Positions 1 to 6,851 are shown, counted from the stretch's first letter. The stretch: DNA of 9,675 nucleotides from an uncultured Bacteroidota bacterium (GCA_946479055.1 CAMLEX010000133.1:1-9675); one strand, 5' to 3'. Translations and numbers: made by a program. Notes: generated by a model from the sequence alone, not told the origin.

Positions 1-780
1 TTTTCCCATCCATTTTTTAAAATCAGCTACCTTCTCACGGCTAACGATAGATTCTTTATCCACGGCTGGTTTCAGGTTCAATAAAAGACGGTTGCCAAAA
101 TAATCATGTATCTGGTCTATACTCGCAATGGAAACATAGAAAGAACGGCTAATCCTGAAATACCTGTCAGGGTCAAGCATTTCTTCCAGTTCATCCATGG
201 TATAATCCACTACATATTTTTTGTTGTCATTGGTTTTGAAAAAATTCAACCGTCCGTCGCTATAGAAATAAGCGATATCCTGAACTTCAATGCTGATCAG
301 CTTCTGTGCATGTTTTACAAGGAAACGTTTACGGAATTCTTTGGGTTGTAATTTTTGTCTCAGCTCTTTTACCAAACTATCTACATTCAATGGATCTGAA
401 GATCCATTATTACTACCATACATCGACTGCAGGTTTTTTAACTTATTAAGTGCATTCTCCAGGTCCTCTTTCTGTATAGGCTTTAACAGGTAGTCAACAC
501 TATTTACTTTGAAAGCCTTCAACGCATATTCATCATATGAAGTGGTAAAGATGACTGTACTTTTAACTTCTATTTTATCAAATATTTCAAAACTCTGACC
601 ATCGGCAAGTTCAATGTCCATCAGTATAAGATCAGGACTCGGATTTTGTTCCAGCCAGTTCACAGAAGACCGGATACTGTCTGCTACTCCTACTACTTCA
701 GCGGAGCTATCAACGATTTCCAATGTTTTGCGAAGTTTTTTGACAGCCAGTTCTTCATCTTCAATGATTAAGACTTTCAT
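1..780 (-). CDS. LytTR-family response regulator (3' end cut by window)
   Basis: This is a cytoplasmic DNA-binding response regulator of the LytR/AlgR (LytTR) family. The reading frame is open from the ATG at 780-778 to base 1 without a stop, giving 260 residues. The end is outside the window, but the LytTR domain looks almost complete, so few residues should be missing. Residues 1-120 form a receiver domain: acidic pocket D8/E9 in IIEDEE, phospho-acceptor D55 in LILMDIE, T79/T80 in IFTTSYDEYALKAF, and K100 in DYLLKP. A polar linker follows (about 121-150), then a LytTR domain from about 160 with KHAQKLISIEV, IAYFYSDGRLNFF and YFRISRSFYVS. The gene lies downstream of a LytS-type kinase on the same strand, its likely phosphodonor. 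The kinase stop is 289 bp away, so this gene probably has its own promoter; two LytTR-type boxes lie 89-117 bp upstream of its ATG. Family assignment is very secure; target genes are inferred. Confidence 0.95.
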   Translation of the reverse strand, partial: MKVLIIEDEELAVKKLRKTLEIVDSSAEVVGVADSIRSSVNWLEQNPSPDLILMDIELADGQSFEIFDKIEVKSTVIFTTSYDEYALKAFKVNSVDYLLKPIQKEDLENALNKLKNLQSMYGSNNGSSDPLNVDSLVKELRQKLQPKEFRKRFLVKHAQKLISIEVQDIAYFYSDGRLNFFKTNDNKKYVVDYTMDELEEMLDPDRYFRISRSFYVSIASIDQIHDYFGNRLLLNLKPAVDKESIVSREKVADFKKWMGK

Positions 781-868
781 AACCTAAGTTTTTGGTGTGT
801 AGGAAGCAAGTTACTTCAATGAAACCTACTCTCAAACACTCAGATATGCTATTTGAGATTTTCTATGA

Positions 869-897
869 ATGAATTGTGTTTTTGGAGTATAAACTGT
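869..897 (-). promoter_or_regulatory. Pair of LytTR-type boxes upstream of the response regulator
   Basis: Two 9-bp direct repeats read on the minus strand, toward the regulator gene: ACAGTTTAT (897-889) and ACAATTCAT (877-869). Start-to-start spacing is 20 bp. The known LytTR-box consensus is [TA][AC][CA]GTTN[AG][TG], two copies about 12 bp apart. The first box fits at every position and the second has one change (ATT for GTT). The second is identical to the middle box upstream of the kinase gene. A weak TAnnTTTG-like element, TAGGTTTC (828-821), lies between the boxes and the ATG at 780. Binding by the adjacent regulator is inference. Confidence 0.6.
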
Positions 898-905
898 TAC
901 TAAAA

Positions 906-936
906 GTTTGAGATTTGAAGTTTTAAGTTTGAGGTT
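906..936 (+). repeat. Heptamer repeat array, plus-strand orientation (GTTTGAN units)
   Basis: Four contiguous 7-bp units, GTTTGAG, ATTTGAA, GTTTTAA and GTTTGAG, are followed by a partial GTT. The same unit type occurs in the opposite orientation at 1033-1068, so the two arrays form an imperfect inverted repeat around a spacer of about 95 bp. The best perfect match is GTTTGAGGTT (927-936) against AACCTCAAAC (1051-1060). The array is non-coding and lies between the kinase stop and the regulator's LytTR boxes. Confidence 0.7.
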
Positions 937-1032
937 AGGCGTACTGCAGAAGAAAAGATCCTACTAATTCCGATAGTTCCACCTTTGGAAAACTTTAAAA
1001 CTAAAACTATAAAACCCAGGTACTTCAACTTT

Positions 1033-1068
1033 CAACAACTTCAAACATCGAACCTCAAACATCGAACC
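1033..1068 (-). repeat. Heptamer repeat array, minus-strand orientation, with a perfect 14-bp tandem duplication
   Basis: TCAAACATCGAACC occurs twice without a gap (1041-1054 and 1055-1068). On the minus strand this reads as the 7-bp units GTTCGAT, GTTTGAG, GTTCGAT and GTTTGAA, followed by a degenerate GTTGTTG. The array begins one base after the kinase stop codon (1072-1070), so it would be transcribed as the start of the kinase 3' region. It can pair in RNA with the inverted array at 906-936. It could be the end of a small mobile or palindromic element, or a transcript-end structure; neither is proven. Confidence 0.75.
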
Positions 1069-1069
1069 T

Positions 1070-2125
1070 TTAAGGCTGTATCAACGGAACTACCACGGCA
1101 AATTCTTTCCCATCATCTCTTACGCTTATTTCTTCCTTCTTCATTAAGCGGTATTTTTTTACAATATTGGTCAGCCCTATTTTGTTAGAAGCTACCATCC
1201 GGTCCTTTCGCTGCAGGTTATTGGTAACAACCAATTTTCCGCTGTTAGTGGTCATTATCAATATCTGGAGAGGGCTATCTTTAAGTATCATATTATGCTT
1301 TACCGCATTTTCCACCAGCATTTGCAATGTCAGTGGTGGTAGTTGGTAACCATTATATTTTTCATTGATCCGGATTTCCATTTCCAACCCATCGCCATAT
1401 CTTGTTTTTAACAGGTGAAAATAGGAGTTGATAAACTGCATTTCCGATTCCAGTGAAGTAAGGCCATCTTCATTGGTACGCAATAAATACCGGTATACTT
1501 TACTCATCTCATCCAAGAACTTTTCCGCCTTTTCCGAATCATCACTGATCAGGGATGAAAGAGAATTTAAACTATTAAAAAGAAAATGTGGGTTTACCTG
1601 TCCTTTCAATCCTTCGAGTTGGCTTTGCAGGTTTTCCCGCTTCAACTGATCCGCTTCATCCACCATCTCCCGCCATTTTTCATAAAATGCGGCTCCCTCA
1701 TTAAAACTGGTAGCAAGCAGGTTGCAGGAAGCCCCCACAATCAGAACCCAGGGATAATTCTCCAGCTTCACCGGCATGCCCTGTATGCCAATATATTCGT
1801 AACCATAATACAACACTGTAACCGCCGCCGCCATAATAGCGACAAAACATAATAACTCAAGTCCTATACGCTTAAAAGTCTGGCTGTATTTGGGAAATCG
1901 GTTCAGCAGGATAGTGGCTATCATACTACACAGAATGTATATAATAAGAACTACAGTAGCACTAACCAGGGTTGGAACCAAAAAATTAGAAAGGCTGTCA
2001 AAATATACAGCGCCAAACACAAAATAGTTAATAATAATAGCTACCGGCGGTATTATTAAAACACCTATCAGCCTTTCTTTGCTACTATAGCTTAATGTTT
2101 TCATATTGTAAAACAACTCACTCAT
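1070..2125 (-). CDS. LytS-family membrane sensor histidine kinase
   Basis: This inner-membrane sensor kinase of the His_kinase (LytS/YehU) family has 351 residues and probably phosphorylates the LytTR regulator encoded downstream. Four hydrophobic segments, near 20-40, 48-74, 88-107 and 125-143, make the sensing part. There is no recognisable extracytoplasmic domain, so the signal is probably read in or near the membrane. A charged, coiled-coil-like helix (about 148-175) leads to the H-box QVNPHFLFNSLNSL with phospho-acceptor His180. The ATPase part has the N-box LQMLVENAVKHN (267-278, Asn273) and the short G-box KIGLTNI (315-321) usual in this family. The ATG at 2125 is preceded by a weak purine-containing stretch; Met8 (2104) is an alternative start. 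No operon overlap with either neighbour is seen: a terminator separates it from the upstream dehydrogenase gene. Three LytTR-type boxes lie 54-104 bp upstream of the ATG. Confidence 0.94.
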   Translation of the reverse strand: MSELFYNMKTLSYSSKERLIGVLIIPPVAIIINYFVFGAVYFDSLSNFLVPTLVSATVVLIIYILCSMIATILLNRFPKYSQTFKRIGLELLCFVAIMAAAVTVLYYGYEYIGIQGMPVKLENYPWVLIVGASCNLLATSFNEGAAFYEKWREMVDEADQLKRENLQSQLEGLKGQVNPHFLFNSLNSLSSLISDDSEKAEKFLDEMSKVYRYLLRTNEDGLTSLESEMQFINSYFHLLKTRYGDGLEMEIRINEKYNGYQLPPLTLQMLVENAVKHNMILKDSPLQILIMTTNSGKLVVTNNLQRKDRMVASNKIGLTNIVKKYRLMKKEEISVRDDGKEFAVVVPLIQP

Positions 2126-2137
2126 CTGCCTGTATAT

Positions 2138-2167
2138 CTAAATTATCTGTTTGGACACTTTACCAAC
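2138..2167 (-). promoter_or_regulatory. Possible kinase promoter
   Basis: On the minus strand TTGG (2167-2164) is followed after 18 bp by TAATTTAG (2145-2138), a one-base variant of the Bacteroidota -7 consensus TAnnTTTG; the -33 element is a poor TTTG match. It lies directly downstream of the three LytTR-type boxes and 12 bp before the kinase ATG. A promoter with a weak -33 element would fit one that needs an activator. Alone, this match is weak. Confidence 0.3.
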
Positions 2168-2178
2168 TATACGGCAGC

Positions 2179-2228
2179 ATGAACTGTCATTAATAAGGAT
2201 GAATTGTTATTTTAATGTACTGAACTGT
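2179..2228 (-). promoter_or_regulatory. Array of three LytTR-type boxes upstream of the histidine kinase
   Basis: Three 9-bp direct repeats read on the minus strand toward the kinase: ACAGTTCAG (2228-2220), ACAATTCAT (2207-2199) and ACAGTTCAT (2187-2179). Start-to-start distances are 21 and 20 bp, about two helical turns, so all would face the same side of the DNA. The outer two fit the LytTR consensus [TA][AC][CA]GTTN[AG][TG] at every position; the middle one has ATT for GTT. Gaps of 12 and 11 bp match the spacing known for AgrA/VirR-type sites. The adjacent LytTR regulator is the obvious candidate to bind here; that step is inference. Confidence 0.65.
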
Positions 2229-2659
2229 AAGGTCAAATTACAAAATAAGAATTAATAACTGGCAGAAATAGCATCCCCTGGCCGAAAAAACAGGTCTGCA
2301 GACGCCAGCAGAAAATAGATTCGTCACCGTTTCCAGTGATAAAAGATAGCATGTTCGGCGATTGTCGGGGCTTTGTTTTCCATGCATTTTTATACCGTCA
2401 ATTACAGGTGCCTGACAAATTCATTTTTATACTCATTTAAACCTCTTATTTATGAAAAGAACCAGCAAATGAAAATTACCTAAGAAGTTTAGTTTGCCTT
2501 AAACAACTATAAAAATATTTTAAGGTTCAGATGAGCAGCAATTATTTACCCGGCCCCACTACTTGCAGTAACAGTTAGTTGCAAAAAGATACTGAAGAAA
2601 AATCAGCAACTGGACAGTAGATAATCATCTGAAGCCGGTTAAAAAATTTTTACTTTATC
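2229..2659. other. Non-coding stretch between kinase and dehydrogenase genes
   Basis: About 430 bp with no supported gene on either strand. It holds a perfect palindrome GTCTGCAGAC (2294-2303) enclosed by CTGGC (2278-2282) and GCCAG (2304-2308), of unknown meaning. Around 2535-2630 the plus strand has a short lipoprotein-like reading frame without a start codon (residues LLAVTVSCKK before a stop), possibly a decayed signal peptide. Confidence 0.5.
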
Positions 2660-2697
2660 ATATAACAAAAGCCTTCTTTCGAAGGCCTTTGTTATAT
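2660..2697 (-). terminator. Rho-independent terminator of the sugar dehydrogenase gene
   Basis: Two 17-base arms (2660-2676 and 2681-2697) enclose a 4-base loop. The only imperfect pair is a G-U wobble when read as minus-strand RNA. On that strand the core stem is GCCUUC/GAAGGC closed by a GAAA tetraloop and followed by UUUUGUUAU. It starts about 50 bp past the dehydrogenase stop codon and should isolate that gene from the kinase. On the plus strand it is nearly as symmetric, but no plus-strand gene ends nearby. Confidence 0.85.
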
Positions 2698-2747
2698 CAA
2701 TATATAATTCTGTAATGCTATCAACGCGTATAATTTCAAATAATTTA

Positions 2748-3983
2748 TTATTTTTTACCGATCCTGTATAATCTTCCATCATCAGTAACAGCGTATAATG
2801 CTCCATCCTTACCCTGTGTTATATCTCTGAACCGCTGACCTTCATCAGCCAATAATCTTTCTTCTCCCATCACTTTATTATTTTCTATAACCAGCCTGGC
2901 AATATGGGTACTGCTTAAACCACCGATAAATAAATTGTTTTTCCATTCAGGAATACTATCGCTGCTATAAAAGGTCATTCCGCTTGGCGATATTACAGGA
3001 TCCCAATAATACACAGGTTGTTCCATGCCCTCCTTCTGAGTGATTCCTTTGCCAATAGTTTGTCCGCTATATTCCTGTCCATAGGTGATCTCAGGCCAGC
3101 CATAGTTTTTTCCAGGTTGAATAAGATTCAGTTCATCACCGCCTCTTGGTCCAAATTCATTTTCCCAAAGATCACCGGTTACCGGGTGAAAGGCCAACCC
3201 CTGAACATTTCTGTGTCCATAAGAATATAATTCAGGCCTTGCAGCTGAATTGTTCAAAAATGGATTACCGGGAGCAGGTTTACCCTCTGTTGTGATGCGG
3301 ATGATCTTGCCAAGACCGGAATTGATATCCTGGGCCTGTGGTCTTGTTTCTTTATCCGAACGTTCACCCGTACTGAAAATTAAATTACCTGTTTTATCAA
3401 AAAGTATTCTTGATCCGTAATGCAACACTCCATCGTAAGCAGGTGTTGCACTGTAAATAACCGTGAAGCTTTCGATTTTCTTTTCATCGACAGATAATTT
3501 TCCTTTAGCCACAGAAGTCAGATTCCCCCCGGATGTGTTTTCTGAAAATGTCCAATAAATCATCCTGTTGCTTGCAAATGCAGGATCGGTTGTAAGCCCT
3601 AATAAGCCGCCCTGCCCATTATCATTCACAGCCGGTAGTCCGGTAATTGGAGCACTAAGATTTCCGGAAGTTGTGGCGATTCTCATTGTCCCCACTTTTT
3701 CCGTAATTAAAAATCTGCCATCCGGAAGAGTAGTAATTCCCCATGGTTTGGTTAGTTCTTTGCTAAGTATTCTGGCTTCAAAAGGTGTTTTTGTTTTAAC
3801 TGCACCGATCCGTGTTTGTCCCTCAAAAGCAGGTTTATATTTTGTGTTGGGTGCTTTTGTTTCCACCGGTACTGCACTTGAATCTGTAGTACTCGAATTA
3901 TTTACTTTGGGAGTTTGGTTAGCACATGCGGTTAAAAAAATGGTAATAGCAGTAATGATGCCAGGCAAAGATTTATAAACCAT
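2748..3983 (-). CDS. Lipoprotein PQQ-dependent aldose sugar dehydrogenase (GSDH/YliI-like)
   Basis: This is a soluble-type quinoprotein that oxidises the C1 of aldose sugars using PQQ, anchored by lipid outside the cytoplasm. Starting at the ATG at 3983 the protein has 411 residues: a signal peptide with lipobox LTAC (Cys20), a Ser/Thr/Pro-rich tether to about residue 60, then a six-bladed beta-propeller of the GSDH family. Motifs in order are PWGITTLPDGRFLITEK (80-96), GQGGLLGL (123-130), HYGSR with the conserved, probably catalytic His188, STGERSD (204-210), GHRNVQG (256-262), ENEFGPRGGDE (274-284) and KNYGWP (292-297). These follow E. coli YliI closely from memory. The frame extends upstream to an ATG at 4046, but that would bury the signal peptide behind 21 residues and lies upstream of the TAAATTTG box, so 3983 is preferred. 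No PQQ synthesis genes are visible. Exact substrate is unknown; sorbosone dehydrogenase-type naming is the alternative. Confidence 0.92.
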   Translation of the reverse strand: MVYKSLPGIITAITIFLTACANQTPKVNNSSTTDSSAVPVETKAPNTKYKPAFEGQTRIGAVKTKTPFEARILSKELTKPWGITTLPDGRFLITEKVGTMRIATTSGNLSAPITGLPAVNDNGQGGLLGLTTDPAFASNRMIYWTFSENTSGGNLTSVAKGKLSVDEKKIESFTVIYSATPAYDGVLHYGSRILFDKTGNLIFSTGERSDKETRPQAQDINSGLGKIIRITTEGKPAPGNPFLNNSAARPELYSYGHRNVQGLAFHPVTGDLWENEFGPRGGDELNLIQPGKNYGWPEITYGQEYSGQTIGKGITQKEGMEQPVYYWDPVISPSGMTFYSSDSIPEWKNNLFIGGLSSTHIARLVIENNKVMGEERLLADEGQRFRDITQGKDGALYAVTDDGRLYRIGKK

Positions 3984-4010
3984 CGCAAAAATTTTTAATG
4001 AATGAATACG

Positions 4011-4018
4011 CAAATTTA
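4011..4018 (-). promoter_or_regulatory. -7 promoter box of the sugar dehydrogenase gene
   Basis: TAAATTTG on the minus strand fits the Bacteroidota -7 consensus TAnnTTTG exactly and lies 27 bp before the preferred ATG (3983). No clear -33 TTTG is found at the usual distance. It supports the 3983 start over the ATG at 4046. Confidence 0.5.
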
Positions 4019-4046
4019 AAGATAAACAGATGTTCGGCCCGCCCAC

Positions 4047-4546
4047 TTATCAAAAAGAAGCGAAGAGGATGATAAGGTATACGTTTTTTTCTCACGCAGT
4101 ATTCCGGGAATATCAATTACATAAATTATCCAAAACATTTCATTCTTATAAAAGTCAAGTCTTTAATTGGTTTGGTTATTTTCTTTCTTCCGTTCAGTAA
4201 TGAAATTTGAGATCTTGTTTTAACCATTAAAAACCTGGCAATGAAAAACAGGATAACGTCTTTTTTCCTGATTTACTATGGACGCAAACGGGTAATCAGT
4301 TTGGTACATACAAATTTTCAGACATTGAGATAATCCAAACCTGATTATATGAAAAATTCAAAGAACACTCCGATCGCTTTTCTTTTTTATCAGCTATTAT
4401 TTTCTAAAACTGAGCGATACTATTTTACGACCATTGAAGGGCATACCTAAACCTGATTTTACTGATGAGTATTATTCAACCATGTTGTAGCCAAGTGTTG
4501 CAATAAAATATCCCTAAAGCTACCCAACCATTCTTCTAACCCGGTA
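4047..4546. other. Divergent intergenic region, no supported gene
   Basis: About 500 bp separating the minus-strand dehydrogenase gene from the plus-strand sigma factor operon. Only short plus-strand frames are present: 30 codons from 4241 and 33 codons from 4349. Neither has a recognisable domain or a clear promoter or ribosome binding site. A 10-bp direct repeat, AAACCTGATT, occurs at 4337-4346 and 4449-4458 and may be chance. Confidence 0.6.
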
Positions 4547-4554
4547 TATCTTTG
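4547..4554 (+). promoter_or_regulatory. -7 promoter box of the sigma factor operon
   Basis: TATCTTTG fits the TAnnTTTG consensus exactly. Transcription would begin near 4560, downstream of the out-of-frame ATG at 4556 and only about 12 bases before the sigma factor's TTG start. No good -33 TTTG is present. Confidence 0.5.
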
Positions 4555-4571
4555 TATGACAAACACTAACA

Positions 4572-5117
4572 TTGCCAGATACAGAACAACTAATAAAGGG
4601 CTGTATAGCAGGCGACAGGACTTTTCAAACAAAGCTCTACGATCTCTTTGCACCCAAAATGCTGGGAGTGTGCATGCGATACGCAAAAAACAGGGAAGAA
4701 GCAGAAGATATTCTGCTTGAAGGTTTTCTAAGAGTCTTCACGTACATCAAAAAATTTCAGGGGACTGGTTCTTTCGAAGGTTGGATACGGAGGATCATGA
4801 TAAACTGCGCTTTAGTTCGGTACAGAAATAAATCACAACTGTATCCAGTTAGTCTATTAGATGCTGAGAAAGCTGGCACAACCGCTGAACCTGATATATT
4901 TTCCAAACTGGATGCAAAGGAATTGCTTTTGCTCGTTCAGTCTTTACCAGCCGGTTACCGGCTTGTTTTCAACTTATATGTATTTGAAGGTTACAAACAC
5001 CGCGAGATCGCTGAAGCACTCGGCATTTCGGAAGGCACTTCCAAATCGAATCTTTCCGATGCCCGGTCAATACTGCAAAAAGCATTAATGAGAAAAAATT
5101 TAGTTCATTATAAATAG
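4572..5117 (+). CDS. ECF-type RNA polymerase sigma factor
   Basis: This sigma-70 family factor of the ECF group has 181 residues and would direct RNA polymerase to a specific promoter set. Region 2 spans about residues 22-86 (LYDLFAPKMLGVCMRYAKN, AEDILLEGFLRVFTYIKKF, GSFEGWIRRIMINCALVRYR). Region 4 spans about 115-171, with the helix-turn-helix HREIAEALGISEGTSKSNLS and an LPAGYRLVFNLYVFEGY lead-in. The N-terminus (DTEQLIKGCIAGDR) is typical of Bacteroidota members. The only start consistent with the frame is TTG at 4572: an in-frame stop lies at 4557-4559 and no in-frame ATG precedes the conserved region. An ATG at 4556 is in another frame. The next gene begins 6 bp after the stop, so the two form an operon. 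A single-base indel hiding an ATG start cannot be excluded. Confidence 0.93.
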   Translation: MPDTEQLIKGCIAGDRTFQTKLYDLFAPKMLGVCMRYAKNREEAEDILLEGFLRVFTYIKKFQGTGSFEGWIRRIMINCALVRYRNKSQLYPVSLLDAEKAGTTAEPDIFSKLDAKELLLLVQSLPAGYRLVFNLYVFEGYKHREIAEALGISEGTSKSNLSDARSILQKALMRKNLVHYK

Positions 5118-5123
5118 AAGCCG

Positions 5124-6629
5124 ATGAGCAATGATCTACACGATATTGATGATCTGTTCCGTTCAGCACTTGAAGAAAACGAAGAAACTCCTTCCGCTTC
5201 TTTAAAGGAAAGCCTGCTTGCTAATCTTGATAAAAAAGATGCTGAATCGTACAAAAAGAAGTTTGTTGGATGGAAAAGAGCAGCGCTTCTTTTACTGCTG
5301 GTTTTAGCAGGATTTATTTTGTATGACTCTGGTATAGTGAAAACCGATGCGGGTCATTCAACTAAAAAAACCGTTACTAAAAAAATCAATACAGGAACTC
5401 CTGGTAAAGACGCTGTAAATGATCAGGGATCAGATAACACAAAAACTGGTAAGCAAATTCCTGAGAACGGAAAAATAGTAAGCAAAAAAGAAAGTACCGA
5501 TAACGAAAATGTTAATGATAATGCTGATGAATTAATCTCACCCAACCAAAAAGAAAACAGGGAGCTAAATAAAGATCTTGTTCTGATTAAGAAAAATAAA
5601 GAGAATAGTGAATTAACCGCTCAAAAAAACAAACAATCTGCGAAGCAAATAAATTCAATTACCGGCAATAAAGAAAAGGAGCCAACTCCTGGTCTGTCGA
5701 AACCCGGCAATACTGATAAAAAAGATGTAAGCACATCCGGAGAGAACTTAACAAAAGAAAAAAGAAGCTTTGAGCCTGCAATTGAAAAAATTAATAACCG
5801 GCCGTTTATCAGTATGCAAAATCCGATGGCTACGGTATTTAAAATGCCTGCCGCCATTGACTCTTTTTTGAAAAACAACACGGCGAAAAATACAGGGCAA
5901 AAAAGGATACATCATTTCAAACCTTATTGGACCATTACCGGGTTGGTGAGCTACGACAGGGTAAATTATATGCTGGACAGCGATCAGCCAAATGCTATAA
6001 CTTCTATTCAGCACCGCGAAGTGCATGAACCTTCTTTCTCTGTTGGAATTTTAGCGACAAGGCAACTGAAAGAAAAATGGGGGTTGCAAACAGGTCTTGT
6101 TTATTCCAATACAGCTATTGGTATCAGCCCGCAAAAGATATATGCCTTACAGGATCCTGCAGGTGATATTGCCTACAAATACATTACTTCATCGGGCTAT
6201 GTGTATATAAAACCAGGTTTTGGTACACCACCTGCTTTTGGTGATAGTATCACAACCACAGAAGCAAAGCATAGCTTACACTCACTAAGTGTACCTGTAG
6301 TCATTAAATATATTATTGGAAGAAATAAACTCCTTTTTATGCCCGGCACCGGTATTGAAGCCAATTTTATTACAAGAGCAAAACTGGAAATAGAAATAGA
6401 AGATGCAGCTAACCGTGAAACTGTTTTCATTAATAAACTCAGTGGCGCTAAATCATTTTACTGGTCACTGGTTGCTGATGCTGAACTGCGGTATAACCTA
6501 AATAAGAAATTTTCATTTAGCCTTCGCCCCGTGTTCAGGTATGCCATCTCACCGATCACAGAAAATAATGTGGTAGAAACTTTTCCTTATAGTTTTGGAG
6601 CCAGCCTGGGAATCACTTATAAATTTTGA
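5124..6629 (+). CDS. Trans-envelope protein: cytoplasmic head, TM helix, linker, outer-membrane beta-barrel
   Basis: This 501-residue protein is encoded 6 bp after the sigma factor. Residues 1-48 are a short acidic cytoplasmic head (DIDDLFRSALEENEETPSAS). It resembles the head region of anti-sigma-like proteins paired with Bacteroidota ECF factors. One hydrophobic helix follows at about 52-68 after a positive stretch (YKKKFVGWKR). Residues 70-265 are a low-complexity Lys/Asn/Asp/Ser/Thr-rich linker, long enough to cross the periplasm. Residues 266-501 alternate in a beta-barrel pattern of the OMP/PorT-like type (YWTITGLVSYDRV, WGLQTGLVYSNT, SLSVPVVIKYIIG, AELRYNL, FSLRPVFRYAIS) and end in ...GITYKF, with the terminal Phe of outer-membrane barrels. 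The likely role is to hold the sigma factor and relay an outer-membrane or envelope signal to it. Operon and architecture are seen; function is inferred. A structural tether between the membranes is an alternative. Confidence 0.85.
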   Translation: MSNDLHDIDDLFRSALEENEETPSASLKESLLANLDKKDAESYKKKFVGWKRAALLLLLVLAGFILYDSGIVKTDAGHSTKKTVTKKINTGTPGKDAVNDQGSDNTKTGKQIPENGKIVSKKESTDNENVNDNADELISPNQKENRELNKDLVLIKKNKENSELTAQKNKQSAKQINSITGNKEKEPTPGLSKPGNTDKKDVSTSGENLTKEKRSFEPAIEKINNRPFISMQNPMATVFKMPAAIDSFLKNNTAKNTGQKRIHHFKPYWTITGLVSYDRVNYMLDSDQPNAITSIQHREVHEPSFSVGILATRQLKEKWGLQTGLVYSNTAIGISPQKIYALQDPAGDIAYKYITSSGYVYIKPGFGTPPAFGDSITTTEAKHSLHSLSVPVVIKYIIGRNKLLFMPGTGIEANFITRAKLEIEIEDAANRETVFINKLSGAKSFYWSLVADAELRYNLNKKFSFSLRPVFRYAISPITENNVVETFPYSFGASLGITYKF

Positions 6630-6670
6630 TAACTATTTTGAACATCGCCCAACCAAAGTTTATTTAACTG

Positions 6671-6689
6671 CTATCTAATTTTCAGATAG
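6671..6689 (+). terminator. Weak hairpin after the sigma operon
   Basis: CTATCT (6671-6676) and AGATAG (6684-6689) form a 6-bp A/T-rich stem with a 7-base loop, 42 bp past the barrel gene stop and followed by a discontinuous T-rich stretch. It is weak for a terminator and could be chance. Confidence 0.25.
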
Positions 6690-6851
6690 ATTAATCTTTC
6701 TTCAACTTTTCACCAGTTGTTTTCCTGAAGCATAGTATAATCCGGCTATGCAATTATTAATTTTTATCAAAACGATAAAATATGAAATGAGCTATAAAAA
6801 TTTTCGAGCAATTTATACCAACAGCGATGAAAATTTTTATGGTGAATTCCA

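Noticed and set aside
2294..2303. Perfect 10-bp palindrome GTCTGCAGAC upstream of the kinase
   Set aside because: About nine 10-bp palindromes are expected by chance in a window this size, and nothing links it to a regulator.
2571..2579. Single plus-strand LytTR consensus match ACAGTTAGT
   Set aside because: No second copy at 20-21 bp and no plus-strand gene downstream; single matches to this loose motif are expected by chance.
3984..4046. N-terminal extension of the sugar dehydrogenase to the ATG at 4046
   Set aside because: It would place 21 residues before a standard lipoprotein signal and start upstream of the TAAATTTG box.
4241..4450. Two small plus-strand frames (30 codons from 4241, 33 codons from 4349)
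   Set aside because: No domain, promoter or ribosome binding site; both fit chance open frames in A+T-rich intergenic DNA.
4337..4458. 10-bp direct repeat AAACCTGATT at 4337 and 4449
   Set aside because: One pair of this length is within chance expectation and shows no further symmetry.
4459..4686. 75-codon minus-strand frame with a hydrophobic segment
   Set aside because: It overlaps the start of the sigma factor gene on the other strand and has no family resemblance.
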